DNA of 64,000 bases from Conoideocrella luteorostrata (taxonomy: Eukaryota > Ascomycota > Sordariomycetes > Hypocreales > Clavicipitaceae), in assembly GCA_032433595.1 (NCBI GenBank), contig JASWJB010000021.1:1-64000 (forward strand), read 5' to 3'. The notes beneath the pieces are model-generated. The model searched no databases. It was given only the letters and a program-made list of their open reading frames with translations, and was not told the origin of the DNA. Every line of letters starts with the position of its first letter. The stretch's first letter is position 1. Positions 59,629-64,000 of the stretch are shown here, in pieces. A program made the translations under genes and the position numbers.

Positions 59629-61317
59629 ATGGATTACTCTGTCCTCAAACCTAATTCTTCCTGGATGGGCATGGAGCCGAAGTCGAAAACGGAGCTCCAA
59701 GACCTGCTTGCCCAGCTTGCTCGGTTCTTGAAGGCAAATGAGTCGAGAATATCGGCCGAGCAGGTGTCTCGATGTTTGCAGCGCCTGTCAGCCATCGAAA
59801 TTTCTGCCCTGACTCGCCTGTTCTATTTACTGCACCAAACAAAGGTTAGTGTGTCACATGAGCCTTTGCTGTTGTTGTAGCGACGACTAATTGTAGCTTT
59901 ATACCACGGAATCGGTGTTAGACAAAACCGGCAGGGCCGTAATCTCCCGAGATGCTAACAGCAGAGATATGTATGCCGATAAGGCTCGGACAGTTCGGAT
60001 GGGCGGTGCCCCATCAACGGCCAGGGTGGTTCTTCAGGACGAGGTCGTCTCCGTTGCGCCACCGTCCGCAGACCCAGTCGGTCGCGTTGGCTCTACAGTC
60101 CCGCCCTCCGGAATCAACGCCTCGCAACAAACCGAAACCACGACTCCCCAACCGCCGGGGTCGGTGGTCGATAATGGCAAGACTGGATTGGCTAATTGCA
60201 ACCAACTTAAATTTGCCCCAAGCACCGAACGACTACTAAAAGATTGCAGATCCGATCGTGGAGAGTTCCTGCGCGCAATTGAGGAAGCTAAGGCGGCTCT
60301 CCCGACCGGTCATGGCTGGTTGGCGGCGATAGCCACCAAGAAGGAGAATTCCGACATTCGTGATCTGATGAGGATCTACCACAGATTTGAATGCCATAAC
60401 ATCTATTCGCATGTTGTTGAGGCAGGATTCCATACTGGCACGCATTGGATCCGAGAAATGCGTACTGCACTGGCCAACAAGCTTTGTCAGGGCTTTCCGG
60501 AGCGTTTCCAGAACATTAAAACAGCTAACAAGTGCCTGAACTGGGTTGACCAGGGCTGCAGGTACCATGAGTGGACTGGAATTCTTGGCGAAACATCTGA
60601 TCTGGGATATCTGATTGCGTTACCTTCGGATGTACCGCACTCTGCGTATGCCTCCTGCCAACCACCTGCCAATCCCAACTTCCCGTTTTCCAGCAGACAA
60701 CTCTGGCTCACAAGTATATCGCACAGGTACACCTCTAGATGCACTAAAGAGCAAATGAATGCGGCTGCTACCAAGTTCAAAGCTTTAGGCATCGACGAGC
60801 TTGTGAAAAATCTGGATCTTTCGACGCTGGGCAATTATATCGCGACAAAATTGAGGGAAATGACGGGTAACAAGAGGAAGGATGTTAATGGTAAGCAATG
60901 TTGAGATTCTTAAGTTTCTTCCATAAGCAGTGCTTACATAACCAAACCAGAAGGGCCGATACAAAAGTCACCCAAATCACCGCAATGCGCTGTATCCTCG
61001 GGTGAACAAACTCACGTGTTACCGGCAGGTCAGATGACAACGCCACCCGAATCAATGGCAGGTGGTACTGATAACTGTCCCGTAGCTGCAAGTTTAATCT
61101 TGTTAATACATTTCCAGCAGTTCAAGATATCGTTGATAATCCTGCTCACACTCCCATGCTTTCTTCGGGCCGAGGACACTCCGGGTATGGAGGCGGAGAA
61201 GATCAAGACATGAGCGGCTCATTAGTGGATGACTTTATGGCCTCATATGGCCCTTACAATAACTGTATGGTCAAATCATATAAGAATAAATTATTCACGC
61301 TAACTCAAATTAGTTGA
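59629..61317 (+). CDS. Unrecognised fungal protein, multi-exon
   Basis: Exons 59629-59844 and 59897-60890 (52-bp intron) are well supported; a third exon begins at 60951 after a GTAAGC..CAG intron. After that the model is uncertain: a straight frame stops at 61213, while another intron (donor GTGGTA near 61051, acceptor TTCCAG near 61119) would give SMAAVQDIVDNP and end at 61317. Total length is roughly 450 residues. The N-terminal part (MDYSVLKPN...LQDLLAQLARFLKANESRIS) looks helical. The middle is Ser/Pro/Thr-rich. A conserved-looking segment follows (LKDCRSDRGEFLRAIEEAKAALP, GWLAAIATKKE, YHRFECHNIYSHVVEAGFHTG). I recognise no domain or catalytic motif, and its role in the cluster is unknown. 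Confidence 0.6.
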
Positions 61318-61809
61318 TTTGAGCTTACAAGGGTATTCCGAGGTTTTCATGAGCCAATTTCCTGTCTTTTCGTCATCAATGGATGAACAGTATTAGCGTA
61401 CAAACTACACTTCTCGGGTTTTATAATAAGAGCTCCTATTCATCATACTATGGGTCTTTTAGTATCAGAGAATAATTTCATTGCCTATGCGCTGTTGCAG
61501 ACAGCTCTCGACTCTCCTCCTTGTCCCGCTCTGCCATATCTCATGATGGCCCCGACCATGCAGCGCTGTCCAAAACGCAGCGTCACTTGCTACATACGGC
61601 ACATATGTATCTGCTTGATTGCAATCGACTCTAACTCAATGGCGGATGCTGCTTGAATACAACATTTAGCTCGTAGATGCATAAGTATTCACGGGCGCCG
61701 GAGTGCCGGTAATAGCGTAGGCACATGGCTAATATGCTGCTTTATTGACAAAGAGGGCACAAAAACAACATATATCAATGAGTAAATAGAAGGTAGAGCT
61801 AATACTCAG
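61318..61809. other. Intergenic region, no gene seen
   Basis: About 490 bp holding the likely 3' ends of the convergent flanking genes. The 61450-61656 plus frame shows no domain. Confidence 0.6.
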
Positions 61810-62984
61810 TCACTGATCAGTAGAGCCGAGATACTCCTTGCGGCCAGTGAGCATGGCGCCATGCTGCTTGGCGTCTAAACTCGCTTCTCTGAACAACGCA
61901 TACTTCTGATTATGCCACTCCACACTGCTCATTTGCTTACCATCTTGAGCAGTAAATTTGGCATCAAATTCTGGCCGTAAGAAGTATATTACGGAGAACT
62001 TATCTTGGCCATTTGAGTCGGGCGGAGGTACCACACGGTGGAGAGACGATGTCAGTGCACCATCAGACATAAAGCGCAAAGAGTCCCCAACATTTACAAC
62101 AGCATGCCCCTTTCGAGGTGAGATGAAAGACCATTGAGTATCCCCCGGCAACATAGCTTGCAGACCCTCAGACTGAGAGAAAACAACAGTCAACGTTCCC
62201 ATATCTGTATGTGCCATGTTCCCAATTTTCTCATCACTGCTGCCCCAGGCAAGATACTTTAGCATAGCCATGTTTGCGGAAGACGGTTGATCTTTCCGGT
62301 GACAGTCTTTCAAGTCATATGGAAGCTTCAAAGCTTTTGACAGATTGGACAGGATGCAGTCGGTGTACGTATGAACCTCGCTCATGAATTTCTCAAAAAG
62401 TGGCAAGTTTTCATCGATGGCCTGGGGTGCAGTAATAGTATCCTGTCCAAAGATACCGTTGTTATGAATCTACACTGCCGAATTAGTTCACTTCTCACAA
62501 AATTGAAAGGTGATGAAGACATCAACCTTCCCTCATCCTGCTTTTTTTTAAGTGCGAGGAAAGTAGTCACTCACCGAAAAGCTCTCGTAGCCGTCCTTCT
62601 TCCCGGCAAACGGTCCAACGGAACAGCCCACCTGCTTATAGCTAATGAGCATAATTTTAGTGTCGTTGTTCCGGCAAATACGCAGTCGTAAACGTGCGGG
62701 CCAAAGGAAACATACCCGAAAAGCCTGGATGGCAGGTATTTCTCAGTGCTGTATTGCTCTTTTTCTTCTAATGGTAGCTTGAAAATTGACTTTCCAATAA
62801 CAGCAAGCTCATCTACAAGCTTCAAAATCTCGCATGTAGATTCATGTCGGAAGTCAAGATAGAAGAACCCATTTTCTTCACAAGCGGACAGCAGGTCTTT
62901 CACAACATCGACGCTTCCGGCAAGAAGCCCAGCCAGCGAGATCGATTTTAGATCTGCCTGTTTAGATGGCTCGATAGACCCCAT
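61810..62984 (-). CDS. Isopenicillin-N-synthase-like Fe(II)/2OG dioxygenase
   Basis: Three minus-strand exons (62984-62716, 62641-62575, 62469-61810; introns 74 and 105 bp) give 331 residues. Start: ATG 62984 (MGSIEPSKQ). Joins rebuild RLFGYKQVGCSVGPFAG and YESFSIHNNGIFGQD. The iron ligands are His199 and Asp201 of MAHTDMGTL and the His of LHRVVPPP. The usual RxS 2OG-binding motif reads DKFSVIYFLRP, with Lys in place of Arg at that position. The DIOX_N-like start (SLAGLLAGSVDVVKDLLSACEENGFFYLDF) is normal, and total length matches the family. It is one more tailoring oxidase, with hydroxylation, desaturation or ring closure all possible. The RxS change should be checked before assuming full activity. 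Confidence 0.92.
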
Positions 62985-63943
62985 ATTCAACGAGTTGGTT
63001 TGTAAAGTATAAGGTTGGAGTTTTTTTAGAATTTCTAAACAGTGAAAATCCACTTCAAAATATCTTTTAATTTTATATAGCCAGGTCTAGATTGTTGCAT
63101 TAGGTCAAATATTCTCTTCGACTGTCTCCAGAACTGGTACATCCTATCGTCCTTCATTGAGGACCAGCAGCTTCGAAGAACCCCTCTCGCGTCTTGGGGT
63201 GGCTAAAAATGCCGACGAGAGAAGATTACGTGTTCAGTTGGTCATGGCTACTGAGAGGGACTAACTTGAATTGGAGAATAAGGCATTTTCGTTCTGGGCG
63301 TATTAGAAAAATTAGTAACACCTAAGAGAACGATAGGACTTTCGTGTTCTACCATGCATCTAATTTGTGATATACGCCATCCGTTAATCGTTGATATGCG
63401 AGCTAGATAATCATTACAGCTATTACATCGTCCGCAATTACTCTATGGCTCTAGCTTTGGAATCCCGGAGAGTACACATTATTTTCCAATGCAGGTCAAG
63501 GTATGATAACGGAGCAAAATTATCACGGCAGCTGGCAAAAGCTGTGGTACAACTACCGTAGAGTAATAAGCTCCTACGCAAGATCAAAGCGACTTGAATT
63601 AGCAACGGAATTCATTTACTAGATCTATGAGGCAAAGTGGTCTACGAAGAAGTGTAACAGACGTGGCAAATCTAGCTATGACAAGCATACTAAGTAAATA
63701 GATCGAATAAAATCTGATGAGAAGTGACTATTGCAAACTAAAGGCGACTTAATTGTAGATTTGTTGGATATTTCTTTTTTTTGTTGCAATTTTGCAAGTC
63801 AATGTTGGAGGGTTTACACGTCGCTGGAAACGTGCGCTATGGGGCCAATTCGATACATATATGAGAGAATATGCTCATCTTTGGCTCGTTAAACACTTCC
63901 CTTGAATATCCTCATCACCCAAAATTCTCAAGAGAATCCCAAA
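62985..63943. other. Intergenic region to right edge
   Basis: About 960 bp, AT-rich. The left part is the promoter of the minus-strand dioxygenase. A TATA-like ATACATATATGAG occurs near 63854-63866, ahead of a possible gene at the edge. Confidence 0.5.
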
Positions 63944-64000
63944 ATGCACGAGACAGCGAGAGCTCTTAACACAAATGACTACAATGCTTTAAGCTTAGCT
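63944..64000 (+). CDS. Possible 5' end of a gene cut by the window edge
   Basis: ATG at 63944 (after CAAA, a good fungal start context) opens 19 codons (MHETARALNTNDYNALSLA) to the window edge. A TATA-like sequence and CT-rich leader lie upstream. There is too little sequence to name a function. Confidence 0.35.
   Translation, partial: MHETARALNTNDYNALSLA

Noticed and set aside
1..64000. CRISPR arrays, rRNA or tRNA genes, phage or plasmid features
   Set aside because: No regularly spaced repeats, no cloverleaf candidate and no prokaryotic gene organisation were seen; the DNA is clearly fungal nuclear.

Overview
This window is nuclear DNA of a filamentous ascomycete, most likely in the Hypocreales (inference). 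Multidomain peptide synthetases, short introns of about 50-160 bp with GT..AG ends and CTAAC-like branch points, a Zn(II)2Cys6 regulator and scattered TACTCCGTA palindromes all point that way. I see no prokaryotic features and no RNA gene. The window is a dense secondary-metabolite region, either one large biosynthetic cluster or two adjacent ones.

Left arm (about 0.8-38 kb): a 5,564-residue tetramodular NRPS (837-17641) with order truncated C, A-T-E*, C-A-T, C-A-T, C-A-T-E, terminal C. The first epimerase (E*) has lost a catalytic His. Next come a decayed nucleoside-phosphorylase (NLR-type) pseudogene, a PLP aminotransferase, an isocyanide (isonitrile) synthase of the DIT1/PvcA family, a Zn-cluster regulator, an HpcH/HpaI aldolase, a DJ-1/PfpI protein of the group that contains isonitrile hydratase, a DHA2 MFS exporter with five introns, and an A-T-R (adenylation-thiolation-reductase) synthetase with seven introns.

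A gene-free AT-rich stretch (38.04-39.36 kb) separates this from the right arm (about 39-63 kb). There lie a second NRPS on the minus strand (A-T-C-A-T-E-C-A*-T, final A domain degenerate, no releasing domain), a P450, an AsaB/CmcJ-type oxygenase, a TauD-type Fe(II)/2OG dioxygenase, a class V PLP aminotransferase, an unrecognised fungal gene, and an isopenicillin-N-synthase-like Fe(II)/2OG dioxygenase. A partial gene may begin at the right edge.

Working model (inference): aldolase plus aminotransferase supply an unusual amino acid. The isocyanide synthase turns an amino acid into an isonitrile acid. The NRPSs and the A-T-R enzyme assemble or reduce the chain, the P450 and three non-haem iron oxygenases tailor it, the MFS protein exports it, and the DJ-1 protein may detoxify or remodel the isonitrile. 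An isonitrile synthase with an isonitrile-hydratase-type protein beside a tetramodular NRPS is the best candidate here for an undescribed system. Splice sites were placed by eye from consensus sites, reading frame and conserved motifs; every multi-exon model below keeps an open frame throughout.
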